A DNA stretch of 64,000 nucleotides. It comes from an uncultured Eubacteriales bacterium (lineage in GTDB: Bacteria; Bacillota; Clostridia; Oscillospirales; Oscillospiraceae). Under the pieces are notes generated by a model. That model had not been told where the DNA came from, did not search any database, and saw only the letters and a list, made by a program, of their open reading frames with translations. The stretch's first letter is position 1. The number at the start of each line of letters is the position of its first letter. Location: assembly GCA_934597725.1 (NCBI GenBank), contig CAKTSK010000002.1, positions 1 through 64,000 on the forward strand, written 5' to 3'. This document shows, piece by piece, positions 51,244 through 59,353 of this stretch. Made by a program: the position numbers and the translations under genes.

Positions 51244-51669
51244 TCATCTGTCCAGCTGGTTCGCGCACAGACGGCCCTGGACCGGCGCACCGATCCCATG
51301 GAGCGAGGTGACTTTGATCTGGAATATCTTTCCGTCAGACGCTTGCACCACCTGAGACATCTCCTCTCCCGGCAGGACCGTAAACCCGGGACCGACAGCC
51401 GCCCACCCCAACAGGGTCGAGCGGTACAGCTGCACCGAACAGGGGCCGGTACCCTGGTTGGCAAACCCATAGCGCAGCCCATGGCCGCCATCCTGTGAGC
51501 AGGAAAAGGGCGCGCAGGTGTAAGCCGTATAGCTTCCGGCCAGCACCTCCTCCAGCTCTGCCGCAGAAGGGGCCTCGGATCTCCCGGACGGCGCGGCGGG
51601 CGCACAAGCTGCGGCAGTGAGGGTGAGCAGAACCAGAAGGGTCCCGCAAACAGGTCGCATCGTTTTCAT
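51244..51669 (-). CDS. Lipoprotein sharing the anti-sigma sensor domain (copy 2)
   Basis: The 141-residue lipoprotein (signal LLVLLTLTAAAC) has an N-terminal Ser/Ala linker and a beta domain with GLRYGFANQGTGPCSVQLYR, TVLPGEEMSQVV and FQIKVTSLHGIGAPVQGRL. It is clearly related to its downstream neighbour and to the C-terminal part of the anti-sigma factor. Two cysteines in YTCAPFSCSQDG may form a disulfide. RBS GAAAGGAGACTGACG fits the ATG. Confidence 0.8.
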   Translation of the reverse strand: MKTMRPVCGTLLVLLTLTAAACAPAAPSGRSEAPSAAELEEVLAGSYTAYTCAPFSCSQDGGHGLRYGFANQGTGPCSVQLYRSTLLGWAAVGPGFTVLPGEEMSQVVQASDGKIFQIKVTSLHGIGAPVQGRLCANQLDR

Positions 51670-51743
51670 CGTCAGTCTCCTTTCTGCCGCAATGGCGGCA
51701 TCGAGTCACACGCAAACGGAAGGCCGGTTTGCTCCGGCATCTC

Positions 51744-52388
51744 TCACAAATCGATCTGGGCCGCCTGGAGCGCCCCGCCGATATTCCCCCCCATGACCCC
51801 GGTGACGCGAAGGAAAAACGTATCGTTCTTGGGGGCAGGATAGGTGCCGAATGCAAATTCCCCCGGCGCTACCGTGAGGACCTCCCCCACGCTCTCATGG
51901 TTGAAGAGACCTACTTTGAACAAACGCACCGTACACGCCTCCTCCATGGTGTTTTCAAAAGAGTAATACAGGGTGTTCCCGTTTTCCTTCACGCAGCTAA
52001 AATGCTGGCTGACAAAATCACAGCCGCCGGAACCGCCCAACTGGAAGGTCAGGTCGATCTCTTTGTTTTCCGCCTGGTCGATCGTGGGTTCCGCAAGGTT
52101 CGGTGTCACCGCCGCCCGGGCCTCTGGAAAGAATGCCACCGTTGCCCCAATGGACACCGCCACCACCAGGGCAAGACAGGCAGCAGCCCGGAGAAACCGC
52201 CGGGGCCTCCCGCGTTTCCGGCGGCTGCAAGCCGCGATGGGGTCACCCAGGAACGCGGCCTCCCAGCACCGGTGGCGGAGCGTGGGGGGCGGGACGGGCA
52301 GCTCCGCCTCCATGGCCTGCTGAAACTCTTCCTCCACCGACTGGAACAGGGTCTGGCGGAGGAGTTCGTCAAGGTTCTGGTCTTTCAT
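51744..52388 (-). CDS. Membrane anti-sigma factor with secreted sensor domain
   Basis: The 214-residue protein starts at ATG overlapping the sigma stop by four bases. Residues 1-65 are cytoplasmic (LDELLRQTLFQSVEEEFQQA, then an Arg-rich stretch), residues about 68-88 form a membrane helix (AAACLALVVAVSIGATVAFF), and the outside domain contains LYYSFENTMEEACTVRLFK, TVAPGEFAFGT and FFLRVTGVMGGNIGGALQAA. That outside domain matches the two lipoproteins encoded downstream. Gene order and topology indicate an anti-sigma factor. Confidence 0.85.
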   Translation of the reverse strand: MKDQNLDELLRQTLFQSVEEEFQQAMEAELPVPPPTLRHRCWEAAFLGDPIAACSRRKRGRPRRFLRAAACLALVVAVSIGATVAFFPEARAAVTPNLAEPTIDQAENKEIDLTFQLGGSGGCDFVSQHFSCVKENGNTLYYSFENTMEEACTVRLFKVGLFNHESVGEVLTVAPGEFAFGTYPAPKNDTFFLRVTGVMGGNIGGALQAAQIDL

Positions 52389-52897
52389 GGCGCGTATCCC
52401 TCCTGCAACAGCTTGGCCTGGAGCATCTTCCGCCCCCGCTGGACCCGGCTGGTCACCGTGGACAAGGGGAGGTGAAGGTGCCGGGCGATGGCCTCGTCCT
52501 GCCACTCATAGACAAACTTCAGTTCTAAGATCACACAGTATTTGGGGGGCATCTCCCGGATGATGGCCAGGACCTCCCCCACCCCCTGCTCCTCCGGGGC
52601 TTTGGTGTCCCAGTCGGGGTCCAGGGGCTGGCAGCGCCGCTCCCGCCGCAGCAGATCCAGGGCAGTGTGCCGGACCACCACCACCATCCAGGGCAGGCGC
52701 TCCGACGGGGAAAGGGAGAAAAAGGTCCGGCGGTTTTGCACACATTTGGCCCAGCTCTCCTGAACGGCCTCCTCTGTGAGGGTGTGGGAGCGGAGGAGCC
52801 AGAAGGCATACCGATAGAGGGCGTCATGATTGGCCTCATAAAAGGCTTGCAGCTGGGCGTTGGTCCGCCGGTGAGAGAAAAAGGAACTCGGACCCAT
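52385..52897 (-). CDS. ECF-type RNA polymerase sigma factor
   Basis: The 170 residues start at MGPSSFFSHRR behind CAGGAGGTGTTG. Region 2 reads FYEANHDALYRYAFWLL with TLTEEAVQESWAKCV, and region 4 contains KFVYEWQDEAIARHLHLPLSTVTSRVQRGRK-type helix-turn-helix (segments EAIARHLHLPLSTVTSRVQR). It leads a four-gene operon with its anti-sigma factor and two lipoproteins. It is distinct from the ECF factor near 9.6 kb. Confidence 0.9.
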   Translation of the reverse strand: MGPSSFFSHRRTNAQLQAFYEANHDALYRYAFWLLRSHTLTEEAVQESWAKCVQNRRTFFSLSPSERLPWMVVVVRHTALDLLRRERRCQPLDPDWDTKAPEEQGVGEVLAIIREMPPKYCVILELKFVYEWQDEAIARHLHLPLSTVTSRVQRGRKMLQAKLLQEGYAP

Positions 52898-52967
52898 ACA
52901 ACACCTCCTGAACGCAGACAGTCGGGAAAAAGCTTTTCTATGGGAATAACGCAGGAGACCGGTGTTT

Positions 52968-52995
52968 TTTATCGCGTTTTGAGAAATTTTTTCAA
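52968..52995 (-). promoter_or_regulatory. Candidate promoter of the ECF sigma operon
   Basis: On the minus strand TTGAAA (52990-52995) and GATAAA (52968-52973) are 16 bases apart, about 70 bases before the sigma gene. A perfect TTGACA lies just upstream (52999-53004) but has no -10 at a good distance. Confidence 0.45.
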
Positions 52996-53002
52996 TTTTG
53001 TC

Positions 53003-53049
53003 AAAAATGCACGCCTTTTCGTCGAATCCTCGAGAAAAAGCGTGCATTT
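53003..53049 (-). terminator. Terminator of the large Ig-domain gene
   Basis: A 16-bp stem with one G-U pair (53005-53020 with 53034-53049) has a 13-base loop and runs into TTTTT on the minus strand. Confidence 0.85.
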
Positions 53050-53208
53050 GATTTTTTATATTTTATATCTCAACGACAGCTTGCGCCCGGACCCCCAGCT
53101 CTGTTTCCAGAGCATGAGGCGGGCAGGGGCCTGTCGGGTCTCACCCCAAACGCGCCAGCCCCGACGGGGGGCGCGAAACAAGTTGGATGCTGTGCCAGGG
53201 AATGGCGC

Positions 53209-55677
53209 TTACCAGATGCAGCGGACGGCACAGTTGAAGGTCTTTTCTCCCACCGTGGCGGTGACGGTGGCCCGTCCGGGGGCCACGGCGGTGACGGTGC
53301 CGTCGGCGGTGACGGTGGCCACCTTCTCGTCGCTGGTGGTCCAGACCACCGTTTCGGTAGTGTCCTTTACGGAGAGCTGCTGGGTCGCGCCCGCGCTGGA
53401 CAGGGTAATGTCTTTGCTGCTCAGAGACGGCTCGGCCGGGGGCGCCGGCTCTTCTGCGGGTGTCTCGCCGCCGGCGGGTGTCTCCCCGCCGCCTTCCGCC
53501 GTCCAGGTGCAGTTGACGGTACACTCCGCTTTCTGTCCGTTGGACAGCGTGGCGGAGACCACGGCGGTGCCGGGGGCCACAGCCGTGACCGTGCCCTTTT
53601 CATCCACCGTGACGATGGCGGTGTCGCTGCTGGCCCAGACCACCTCGGCGGAAGAGCCTTCCGGCGCGAAGGTGGGGGTCAGGACCATGGTGGTCCCGGC
53701 CTCGGCCAGGTCCAGGGTGGTTTTGTCCAGGGTCAGGGATTCTGCCGGGGCGGTCTGGCTGGAGAAGATGCCGCCCTGGAAGGAGGGCATCACCTTCTTG
53801 GCCACGATAAAGACCGCTGCTGCCACCAGCACCAGGGAGATCACCAGGATCACCCAGTTGGGGCCACCCTTTTTCCCGTGCTTCTTGGCGGACTTGTCCG
53901 CCCGCTTGGCCTTCTCCTTGGCCCGCTTGCGGGGGGCCTTTTCCTGGCTGCTGGCCGCGACGGGGGGCGGCAGGACTTCCGCCGGCAGCTCGTCCTCCGA
54001 CCAGCCGTTCTCCTCTTGCGCCTGAAGCTCCTGGTTGATCTCCTGGGTGGGGATGACCTGGGTAGGCTCGTCGTCTTCTGCCGGTTCCTCGGCGGGCTGC
54101 TGGGCCGCCTGGGCGGCCAGCTCCTCCTGGCTGGGCAGCTTGCCCAGGGCGATGGTGGGTTCCTCCACCTCCGGCAGGGCCTCGGCCTCCGGCGTTTCGG
54201 CGGGGACCTCCTCGGCGGGGGCCTCGGCAGGAGGCGCTTCCGGGAGGTCGGACGCCTCGGCGGCGGGTTCCGCCGGGGCGGCAGGTTCCTCGGGCTTTTC
54301 CTCGCCGTCCTCATTCAGGGAGACTTCCTCCACCGGCGCGGCGGGTTTTTCGATCTGTTCCGGTTCCAGGGGCGGCACCGGGCTTTCGGCCAGCAGGTCC
54401 CGGATCTCGCCCAGCAGGGCGTCCAGGTCGTCCTCTTCCTCCTCGGCAGCCGGGGCCTCCCCCTCCGGGGCGGCTGGCTCGGCCGGAACGACAGGGACCT
54501 CTCCCTGGGGCAGGTTGGGGATGCCGGTGATCTCTGCCATGTCTTTCAGCAGTTCCCACGGGGTCCCCTCGCCGCCCTCGGTTCCGGGGGGCGGGGGCAC
54601 CGGCCCCGCCGGCGGGGCCGGCTCTGCCGGGGAGGCGGCCTCTGCGGAGACCGCTTCTCCTTCCTGGGGCGGGTCGGGCAGCGCCTGGGCAGGCGGGGGC
54701 GCCGGCGCGGGGCTCTCCGGCGGGGCGGGGCTCTCCTGGTCCGTCACCGGCGCCGGCGGTTCCACGGGGACCGCCTCTGCCGCCGGGGCCTGGACAAAGA
54801 CCGCTGCCTGCGACTCCGCCAGCGCTTCCTCCACGATGCCGAAAGCCGCCGGGGCGCTGAGGTCCTCAAAGACGGGGCCGCTGCTGGCAGCCGGCTGTTC
54901 TGCCGGGGTCTCCGCCGGTTCCTCCGCCGGAGCGGTGTCGCTCTTTTCCTCCTCCGGGGTGTTCTTTGCCGCCAGCAGGGCGGCTTCCCGGGCCTTGCGG
55001 TCCCGCTCCCGCTTCCGGGCGGCGGCTCTGGCCTCTCGCTCAGCCAGGCTGGCCGCCTTTTCCTCGGGGGTCATCTCGCTGGTCTTTTTCCGGTGGCCGT
55101 GGCGGCGGAAAGGCTCGGCCTTCCGGGGGGCCGCTTCCTGCTTCTCCTCTGCGGCCTGGACCGCTGGCGGCTCCCGGTGGGCAGCGGCCTTTTTGGGGGC
55201 GGTCTCCTTGGCCTTGGCCGGGTCCAGGGCGGGCCGCTCTTTGTTCTCTGTGCGCGCGGCTGGCTTCCTGGCGCTCTCCCGCTCGGGCCGGCTCCTGGTC
55301 CCGCCGGACTCTCTGACGGCCTCCAGCTCCACCACCTCATCCGGCTCTCTGGTCCGGGCGGCGGGGCGGGTGCGGTCTGCCTCCCTGGCCGGGCGTTCCC
55401 GGCGGGAGGAACGCTCCTGCCGGGCAGGCCGCTCCTCGCTGCGCCTGGCCGGGTCGCTCTCCTTGGCCGGGCGTTTGCTCTTTTCCGGCTCTGGCGCGCC
55501 ACCGAAGAGGTTGGAGAAGAACGCCTGTTTCTTCTGCTTTTTCTCGGCCATGCGCCGCTCCTCTTCTTCCCGACCGGCGTCGCAGAAGGGACAATATTTA
55601 TAAGTAACGGAATAGTATTCCCCGCAGTGGGGACAACGCACCGTTTGGCTTCGCAGCGTATTCTTATGGTTTTCCAT
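53209..55677 (-). CDS. Large membrane protein: zinc ribbon, Pro/Glu-rich spacer, two Ig-like domains
   Basis: The 822-residue protein begins with a zinc ribbon (CPHC at 15-18, CPFC at 29-32). Next comes a charged Arg/Glu/Lys region to about 230, then a long disordered stretch rich in Pro, Ala and Glu to about 600, a very basic segment, and one membrane helix at about 610-632 (WVILVISLVLVAAAVFIVA). Outside are two Big_2-type Ig-like domains (SLTLDKTTLDLAEAGTT... and SSKDITLSSAGATQQLSVKD). The first 600 residues should be cytoplasmic. Function is unknown; it could couple a cytoplasmic partner to the envelope. Confidence 0.85.
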   Translation of the reverse strand: MENHKNTLRSQTVRCPHCGEYYSVTYKYCPFCDAGREEEERRMAEKKQKKQAFFSNLFGGAPEPEKSKRPAKESDPARRSEERPARQERSSRRERPAREADRTRPAARTREPDEVVELEAVRESGGTRSRPERESARKPAARTENKERPALDPAKAKETAPKKAAAHREPPAVQAAEEKQEAAPRKAEPFRRHGHRKKTSEMTPEEKAASLAEREARAAARKRERDRKAREAALLAAKNTPEEEKSDTAPAEEPAETPAEQPAASSGPVFEDLSAPAAFGIVEEALAESQAAVFVQAPAAEAVPVEPPAPVTDQESPAPPESPAPAPPPAQALPDPPQEGEAVSAEAASPAEPAPPAGPVPPPPGTEGGEGTPWELLKDMAEITGIPNLPQGEVPVVPAEPAAPEGEAPAAEEEEDDLDALLGEIRDLLAESPVPPLEPEQIEKPAAPVEEVSLNEDGEEKPEEPAAPAEPAAEASDLPEAPPAEAPAEEVPAETPEAEALPEVEEPTIALGKLPSQEELAAQAAQQPAEEPAEDDEPTQVIPTQEINQELQAQEENGWSEDELPAEVLPPPVAASSQEKAPRKRAKEKAKRADKSAKKHGKKGGPNWVILVISLVLVAAAVFIVAKKVMPSFQGGIFSSQTAPAESLTLDKTTLDLAEAGTTMVLTPTFAPEGSSAEVVWASSDTAIVTVDEKGTVTAVAPGTAVVSATLSNGQKAECTVNCTWTAEGGGETPAGGETPAEEPAPPAEPSLSSKDITLSSAGATQQLSVKDTTETVVWTTSDEKVATVTADGTVTAVAPGRATVTATVGEKTFNCAVRCIW

Positions 55678-55751
55678 CCCGTTCTCCTCCTTATTGGATT
55701 CCTGGCAAGGAAAGATTTACCATTTGGCAAGACTGCCTCACAAACATACGT

Positions 55752-55781
55752 ATTGTATCATACCCGTGCAAACATCGTCAA
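55752..55781 (-). promoter_or_regulatory. Promoter of the large Ig-domain gene
   Basis: On the minus strand TTGACG (55776-55781) and TACAAT (55752-55757), with TGA just before the -10, are 18 bases apart, 75 bases before the gene. Confidence 0.75.
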
Positions 55782-55904
55782 CCTTCTGCCCGGGAAACCA
55801 TCGCCTTCCCCCCAGGAAATCTTTCCCGTGCCAGGAAATTTCCCTGTTGATCCCGCCCGGTGTCTCCCGTTCTGCCGCACCTTCCTTTGTTTTTCCGTTC
55901 CCTC

Positions 55905-55933
55905 TTGACAAATCCCCGCGTACTGGGTATACT
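55905..55933 (+). promoter_or_regulatory. Promoter of the GntR-ABC exporter operon
   Basis: A perfect TTGACA (55905-55910) and TATACT (55928-55933) are 17 bases apart, 37 bases before the regulator gene. Confidence 0.87.
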
Positions 55934-55952
55934 GTGTATACCGTACATGTAC
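55927..55952 (+). promoter_or_regulatory. Candidate GntR operator
   Basis: Three small palindromes follow each other over the -10 box and the start site: GTATAC (55927-55932), GTATAC (55936-55941) and GTACATGTAC (55943-55952). This is the expected place for autorepression by the YtrA-type regulator encoded next. Confidence 0.6.
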
Positions 55953-55969
55953 AGAATAGGTGGTTTTCC

Positions 55970-56368
55970 ATGAACATCCTTATCACCAACACCAGCGACA
56001 AACCCATCTATGAACAGATCTTCACCCAGATCCGGGACCAGATCCTCTCCGGCGCCCTGCAGCCGGGGCAGCCGCTGCCCTCCATCCGCTCCCTGGCCAA
56101 AGACCTGCGGGTGAGCGTGATCACCACCAAGCGGGCCTATGAAGAGCTGGAAAAGGCCGGCTACCTGAACACCGTCCCCGCCAAGGGGTCCTATGTGGCC
56201 GAGAAAAATACCCAGCTCATCCGGGAAACCTATCTGACCCAGATCGAGGAGCATCTGACCCAGATCCTGCCCCTGGCCGACAGCTGCGGCCTGGGCGAGG
56301 ACGACCTCATCAACCTGCTGCACCTGCTCTATCAGGAGCACCATCCACCGAAGGGAGAGCCGTTATGA
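55970..56368 (+). CDS. GntR-family (YtrA type) transcription regulator
   Basis: The 132-residue protein has a winged-helix domain (IYEQIFTQIRDQILSGALQP, then LPSIRSLAKDLRVSVITTKR and AYEELEKAGYLNTVPAKGSY) and a short helical tail of about 50 residues, the layout of the YtrA subfamily. These repressors usually control the ABC transporter encoded with them. The ATPase gene overlaps its stop by four bases. Confidence 0.93.
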   Translation: MNILITNTSDKPIYEQIFTQIRDQILSGALQPGQPLPSIRSLAKDLRVSVITTKRAYEELEKAGYLNTVPAKGSYVAEKNTQLIRETYLTQIEEHLTQILPLADSCGLGEDDLINLLHLLYQEHHPPKGEPL

Positions 56369-57213
56369 ACGCCATCGAATGCCGTGACCTCACCAAAACC
56401 TACCGGGGCTTCACCCTGGACCATGTGACCTTCTCCCTGCCCGCCGGCTCCATTCTGGGGCTGGTGGGAGAGAACGGCGCAGGCAAGTCCACCACCCTGA
56501 AGCTGCTCATGAACGCCATCGCCCGGGACGAGGGGACCGTCTCCCTGCTGGGGACCGACAACCAAAGCCCGGACTTCCTGCAAACCAAGCAGGACATCGG
56601 CGTGGTGCTGGACGAGGCCTGCCTGCCCGAGGTCATCACCCCCCAGGAGCTGGGCAAGCTCTTGTCTCTCACCTACACCCGCTGGGAGCCGGAGACCTAC
56701 GAGGCCTATCTGACCCGGTTCGACATCCCCCGGAACAAGCAGTTCAAGGAATTCTCCCGGGGCATGAAGATGAAGCTGGCCATCGCCGCCGCCCTGTCCC
56801 ACCGGGCCAAGCTCCTGCTGCTGGACGAGGCCACCAGCGGCCTGGACCCCATGATCCGGGAGGAAGTGCTGGACGTGTTCAACGACTTCACCCGGGACGA
56901 GGACTGCACCGTGGTCTTTTCCTCCCACATCGTCAGCGACCTGGAGAAGATCTGCGACTATATCGCCTTTCTCCACAAGGGCAAGCTCATCCTCTTTGAG
57001 GAAAAGGACCGCCTGCTGGAGGAATACGCCCTGGTCAAGCTCTCCCCCCAGCAGCTGACGGAGCTGGACCGGGACGCCCTGGTGGGCGTGAAGGAAAGCC
57101 CCTACGGGGCCGAGGCCCTGGCCCGCCGGAGCCAGCTCCCCCCCGGCTTTGTCCCGGAGCACACCAGCCTGGAGGACATCATCCTCTTCCTGGCCAAAGC
57201 CCCCCACCCCTGA
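56365..57213 (+). CDS. ABC transporter ATP-binding protein (YtrB-like)
   Basis: The 282 residues contain Walker A GENGAGKSTTLKLL, the Q-loop region QTKQDIGVVLDEACLP, a signature reading FSRGMKMKLAIAAAL (degenerate, as in this exporter class), Walker B LLLLDEATSGLD and switch His in FSSHIVSDL. It should energise the small permeases encoded behind it. Such systems often give resistance to peptide antibiotics or export lipids. Confidence 0.94.
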   Translation: MNAIECRDLTKTYRGFTLDHVTFSLPAGSILGLVGENGAGKSTTLKLLMNAIARDEGTVSLLGTDNQSPDFLQTKQDIGVVLDEACLPEVITPQELGKLLSLTYTRWEPETYEAYLTRFDIPRNKQFKEFSRGMKMKLAIAAALSHRAKLLLLDEATSGLDPMIREEVLDVFNDFTRDEDCTVVFSSHIVSDLEKICDYIAFLHKGKLILFEEKDRLLEEYALVKLSPQQLTELDRDALVGVKESPYGAEALARRSQLPPGFVPEHTSLEDIILFLAKAPHP

Positions 57214-57234
57214 CCCAAGAAAGGACCTCTGCCT

Positions 57235-57843
57235 ATGAAAGCCCTGTTGTACAAAGACTTCCGCACGATCTGGAAGCAGCTGAAAGCCTTCCTGCTCCTC
57301 ATCGCCGTTTTCTGCCTGGTTCCCAACGATTCCTTCTTTAACCTGGGGACCTTCTTCGTCCTCTACGCCGGCGTGATGATCCCCCTGTCCCTCATGTCTC
57401 TGGACGAGCGGGCCCACTGGGACAGCTTCGCCGCCATGCTCCCCTACGCCGACCGGGCAGTGGTCCTGAGCCGGTATGTGGTCAGCTGGCTGTGCGTCCT
57501 CTTCGCTTCGGTGATGTACACCATCGGCAGCGCCCTGTCCGCCGACCCGCTCACCCGGATGGTCACTCTGGGCTGGCTGCTGGCGCTGTTCCTGGTGACC
57601 CAGTCCATCCTGTTCCCCTTCCTGTTCCGCCACGGGGTGGAGAAAGCCCGGATCTATATGATGATCTTCCTGCTGGTCGTCGTGGTGGTGTCCATGGGGC
57701 TGGTGGCCCTGGCCGGGGAAGCGATCCCCCTGGACAGCCGCTTTTTGCCGGGGATCTTGGGCATCGCCCTGGGCGTGGGCCTGGTGCTCTGTGTGGCCTC
57801 GGTCCCCCTGTCGGTCCGGCAGTATCGCAAACATCAGGGCTGA
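57235..57843 (+). CDS. ABC-2 type permease 1
   Basis: The 202-residue protein has about six membrane helices and starts MKALLYKDFRTIWKQLKAFL, the amphipathic entry typical of small ABC-2 permeases. The segment LDERAHWDSFAAMLPYADRA, between helices 2 and 3, recurs in permease 3. RBS AAGAAAGGACC lies before ATG. Confidence 0.88.
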   Translation: MKALLYKDFRTIWKQLKAFLLLIAVFCLVPNDSFFNLGTFFVLYAGVMIPLSLMSLDERAHWDSFAAMLPYADRAVVLSRYVVSWLCVLFASVMYTIGSALSADPLTRMVTLGWLLALFLVTQSILFPFLFRHGVEKARIYMMIFLLVVVVVSMGLVALAGEAIPLDSRFLPGILGIALGVGLVLCVASVPLSVRQYRKHQG

Positions 57844-57894
57844 CCTTCCGCTCCAACGCCGCCCGCCCCGGCGTTCCGCAGAAAGGAGTTCCCC

Positions 57895-58488
57895 ATGAAC
57901 GTGTTGTTTTATAAGACCTTTACCATCAACCAGACCAGCACCATACTGCCTTATCTTGGCCTCTTTCTCTTCTGCGTCCTTCCCATTCCCTGGATGGAGA
58001 TGGGCCTCCTGCTCCCGCTGCTTTTCTGCCTGCTGCCGCTGCAGTTTCTCTTCCAGCAGGACCGGAAAGACCACTGGTTCTCGCTGCTGGCGACCCTCCC
58101 CCTCGCCCCTTCCCTGGTGGTCCGGGAGCGGTATCTGCTGGCCGCGCTGACCTGCTTCGTCTTCCCGACGGTCATGGCCATCGGACACACCCTCAATTCG
58201 ATCCCCGGTGTGCCCGACGCTACGGTGGGCGCTGTCCTGCGCCTGAGCGCGTTCCTGCTGGTGGAGCACGCCGCCTTTCTGCTCCTTGTGTTTCGCTGGG
58301 GGCCTCGGCGGTCCACGCTCTTCTTCCTGCTGGCCGTTCTGGCTCCCATCCTCCTCATCATGGCCCTGCCTGTGGGCTTTTACGAGTGGGCTGCCCCCCA
58401 CGCCCTGTTCTTTCTGCTCCCTGCGCTGCTGTTCTTCCTGCTCTCATACCTGGTGGCCAAGCACTGCTATGCCCGCCGGAACTGGTGA
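57895..58488 (+). CDS. ABC-2 type permease 2 (divergent)
   Basis: The 197-residue protein also has about six membrane helices. The loop QQDRKDHWFSLLATLPLAPS corresponds to the LDERAHWDSFAAMLPYADRA loop of permease 1 but is diverged. RBS AGAAAGGAG. It lies 51 bases after permease 1. It is probably a third subunit or an alternative partner. Confidence 0.82.
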   Translation: MNVLFYKTFTINQTSTILPYLGLFLFCVLPIPWMEMGLLLPLLFCLLPLQFLFQQDRKDHWFSLLATLPLAPSLVVRERYLLAALTCFVFPTVMAIGHTLNSIPGVPDATVGAVLRLSAFLLVEHAAFLLLVFRWGPRRSTLFFLLAVLAPILLIMALPVGFYEWAAPHALFFLLPALLFFLLSYLVAKHCYARRNW

Positions 58489-58519
58489 CCCGCCGCTCGG
58501 CGGAGAAAGGAGACCTCCC

Positions 58520-59152
58520 ATGACTGCGCTGCTCTACAAAGACCTCTTCCTGCTGCTGAGGCAGCTGCGCTGGTTTCTGCTGGCCGTCCTGGCGCTGCTC
58601 CTGCTGCCCCTGTTCTTCCAGCAGGCCCAGATCTCCCTCGTCCCCCTGATCGGCCTGCTGGTCCCCATTCAGCTGGCCGCCTGCGACGAGCAGACCCACT
58701 GGAACCACTACGCCAGGATGCTCCCCTATCACCCCCGGGACACCGTCCTCAGCCGTTATCTGATCAGCTGGGCCACGACCCTGGTGGGCTGGGGCCTCTG
58801 TCTGGCCCGGTCCTCTCTCACATCCCCGGACCACCACCTGTCCCCGGCCCTGCTGGGGACCATTGGCTGGCTGGTGGCCGCGGTCCTGCTGGCCCAGGCG
58901 GTGGAGCTGCCCCTGCTCTTTCGGATCTCCGTGGTCCACGGCCAGCTCTGGTCCCTGCTGGTCCTGCTGGTAGCCATCCTGCTGGCCCTCAACCTGCTGA
59001 CCGACTTGAACCCGAACAACCCCTATGCCGTCCTGCCCCTGCTCCTGCCCGGGCTGCTCCGGGCCGCGCCGCTGGCCCTGCTGGCCGGGGCGGTGGCCAA
59101 CGGGATCTCGGTGGCCTTGTCCCTGCGGCTGGTGGCCCAGCCGACACCGTGA
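58520..59152 (+). CDS. ABC-2 type permease 3
   Basis: The 210-residue protein starts MTALLYKDLFLLLRQLRWFL and shows the loop CDEQTHWNHYARMLPYHPRD, closely related to permease 1. RBS GAGAAAGGAGACC. It is the last gene of the exporter operon. The first copy of a 32-base repeat begins six bases before the end of its stop codon. Confidence 0.87.
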   Translation: MTALLYKDLFLLLRQLRWFLLAVLALLLLPLFFQQAQISLVPLIGLLVPIQLAACDEQTHWNHYARMLPYHPRDTVLSRYLISWATTLVGWGLCLARSSLTSPDHHLSPALLGTIGWLVAAVLLAQAVELPLLFRISVVHGQLWSLLVLLVAILLALNLLTDLNPNNPYAVLPLLLPGLLRAAPLALLAGAVANGISVALSLRLVAQPTP

Positions 59153-59199
59153 CTCCCTCCCCTCCGCCGGGACGGCCTACCGGGCCGCCCCGGTTTTTT
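59146..59199 (+). repeat. Direct repeat, copy 1, with terminator
   Basis: The 32 bases 59146-59177 are identical to 59799-59830. The repeat covers the last codons and stop of permease 3 and continues into the terminator stem. Confidence 0.92.
59166..59199 (+). terminator. Terminator of the ABC exporter operon
   Basis: A GC stem (59167-59177 with 59182-59193, one mismatch) is followed by TTTTTT, 14 bases after the stop of permease 3. Confidence 0.88.
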
Positions 59200-59257
59200 G
59201 TTGGTTGTTATACACCTAACATGTACACACACAAATATTGCCCTCATCGTTCTCTGC

Positions 59258-59286
59258 TTGACCCGAGAAAAAGAGTTTGCTATTAT
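59258..59286 (+). promoter_or_regulatory. Promoter of the AT-richer lipoprotein gene
   Basis: TTGACC (59258-59263) and TATTAT (59281-59286) are 17 bases apart, 67 bases before the gene. Confidence 0.8.
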
Positions 59287-59353
59287 TTTGACATGAGGAG
59301 ATGCAACTCCACGAAACAGCAAACAGAAAAGCAAATAAGGAGGTTCGAGTTGT

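Larger units (their letters stand above)
52898..53208. other. Intergenic region with terminator and sigma-operon promoter
   Basis: These 311 bases, AT-rich from 52960 to 53080, hold the terminator of the large Ig-domain gene (53003-53049), a minor GC hairpin at 53151-53175 and a probable promoter for the sigma operon (52968-52995). I see no gene. Confidence 0.6.

Noticed and set aside
53151..53175. GC hairpin as terminator of the large Ig-domain gene
   Set aside because: It has only TTT behind it and a bulge. The 16-bp stem with TTTTT at 53003-53049 is a far better terminator.
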